From positions 1-5,826 of the forward strand of contig JAOUFO010000123.1 in the NCBI GenBank assembly GCA_029858165.1: 5,826 nucleotides of DNA, given 5' to 3'. Within the stretch, counting starts at the first letter, position 1. Each line of letters begins with the position of its first letter. Position numbers and translations under genes: made by a program. The notes beneath the pieces are model-generated. The model saw only the letters and a program-made list of their open reading frames with translations. It was not told the DNA's origin and did not search any database. Source of the stretch: Deltaproteobacteria bacterium (GTDB lineage Bacteria > SAR324 > JACQKK01). Below are positions 5,124 to 5,826 of the stretch, piece by piece.

Positions 5124-5826
5124 TCACAGCACCGGGCTGAACAGCCGGGCGAGGGATTGGGCGGCTCTGGCGTACCAGCGGCGGGAGGTGGCCTCGGCCA
5201 GGGTTACCTGGGTGGATTGGCCCATCTGGGCCGCGCAAAATCCTTCCAGAGAATGGGCCACCTGCCGGTTGTGAATCAACGCCCCCGCCTCAAAACTCAG
5301 CCGCAGGGATCGCACATCCATGTTGGCGGTGCCCACCGCAGACCAGTCATCATCCACCAGCAGGGCTTTGGCATGCAGCATCCCCTGATGGAACAGAAAA
5401 ATTTTCACCCCGGCTTCTATCAACGGCACAAAGAAGGATCGGGATGCCAGGTCCACCAGGGAGTTGTCTGACCGGTGGGGGATGATGACCCGCACATCCA
5501 CCCCTTTCAGGGCGGCATTGATCAATGCCGCCTGAAACGATTCATCCGGCAAAAAGTAGGGGGTCATCAGCCAAGCCCTTGTGCGGGCCGCGCACAACGC
5601 CCCAAAATAAATCCGCCCCAACACCCCGTGGTCCTCGTCCGGCCCGCTGGGCACCACCTGAACGATACCCCTGGTATCGGCCGGGACCGCATTTGAAGTT
5701 GGAAAGTATTCCCCCCCTCTTAAAGGCAGCCTGGATGAGAAACGCCAGTCCTCCATAAATATCCGTTGCAGGGTTTTGACGCTGGGGCCTTCCAGCCTAA
5801 CGGCCAGGTCCTCCCAGTTGTCAAAC
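5124..5826 (-). CDS. cls: Cardiolipin synthase, phospholipase D family, C-terminal part
   Basis: Joins two phosphatidylglycerol molecules, or a related pair of phospholipids, into cardiolipin at the inner membrane. The frame is open through the right edge, so the N-terminal transmembrane segments and the first HKD motif lie outside the window. The ATG at 5756 is internal: 23 further codons upstream read FDNWEDLAVRLEGPSVKTLQ and then RIF, joining MEDWRF in the typical Cls pattern (-R-EGP-V--LQ--F-EDW-F). The visible second catalytic motif is HAKALLVD (5352-5375), a full HxKxxxxD, followed by GTANMDVRS, the usual GSxNMDxRS element. TPYFLPD, VDVRVIIPHRSDN and the ending ARLFSPVL also fit the family. 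The stop is TGA at 5126-5124. I cannot tell ClsA from ClsB or ClsC subtypes with certainty, but the layout is most like ClsA. Confidence 0.92.
   Translation of the reverse strand, partial: FDNWEDLAVRLEGPSVKTLQRIFMEDWRFSSRLPLRGGEYFPTSNAVPADTRGIVQVVPSGPDEDHGVLGRIYFGALCAARTRAWLMTPYFLPDESFQAALINAALKGVDVRVIIPHRSDNSLVDLASRSFFVPLIEAGVKIFLFHQGMLHAKALLVDDDWSAVGTANMDVRSLRLSFEAGALIHNRQVAHSLEGFCAAQMGQSTQVTLAEATSRRWYARAAQSLARLFSPVL

Noticed and set aside
5118..5758. Plus-strand open frames opposite the cardiolipin synthase gene
   Set aside because: They are antisense shadows of a gene with a full HKD motif; their translations show no family features.
1..5826. Mobile element, CRISPR array, toxin-antitoxin pair or defence system
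   Set aside because: No transposase or integrase frame, no regularly spaced repeats, no terminal inverted repeats with target duplication, and no small gene pair of toxin-antitoxin type. The recognisable genes are housekeeping or metabolic.

Overview
The window comes from a GC-rich bacterial chromosome and reads as ordinary core-genome territory. It is probably a Gram-negative proteobacterium: the TyrRS is the E. coli-like bacterial type, and there is a ClsA-like cardiolipin synthase and a RimI-like acetyltransferase. The exact lineage cannot be fixed from the sequence. Coding strands are strongly G-rich, GGG is used freely for glycine, and runs of 7 to 12 G or C occur throughout. No insertion sequence, CRISPR array, tRNA, rRNA, phage gene or recognisable defence gene is visible.

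Layout. At the left edge (1-156, minus) is the N-terminus of a kinase of the aminoglycoside/choline phosphotransferase fold. It is divergent from tyrS (366-1613, plus). After tyrS comes a gap of about 400 bases with no convincing gene; it holds a 14-bp tandem duplication, a lysine-coding low-complexity stretch and several hairpins. The last hairpin buries the best Shine-Dalgarno sequence upstream of def (2017-2673). A 12-base G run and a hairpin-rich leader separate def from a tight two-gene unit: an unrecognised 169-residue protein (2806-3315) and, 12 bases later, a class I SAM methyltransferase (3328-3954).

An AT-rich island (about 3992-4040) then supplies the best promoter candidate in the window. 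It stands before a 67-residue protein of unknown function (4113-4316), which has a good Shine-Dalgarno and is followed by a perfect 13-bp inverted repeat. Roughly 250 further bases without a gene precede a RimI-type N-acetyltransferase (4610-5092). This converges on the C-terminal part of a cardiolipin synthase (5124 to beyond 5826, minus).

Functionally, tyrS, def and rimI all serve translation or N-terminal processing of new proteins, but spacing and internal signals suggest separate transcription units. Only the 169-residue protein and the methyltransferase look like a true operon. No clear novel multi-gene system is seen. The items most worth follow-up are the 67-residue gene with its promoter and hairpin, the unrecognised partner of the methyltransferase, and the structured repeat-like gap between tyrS and def.
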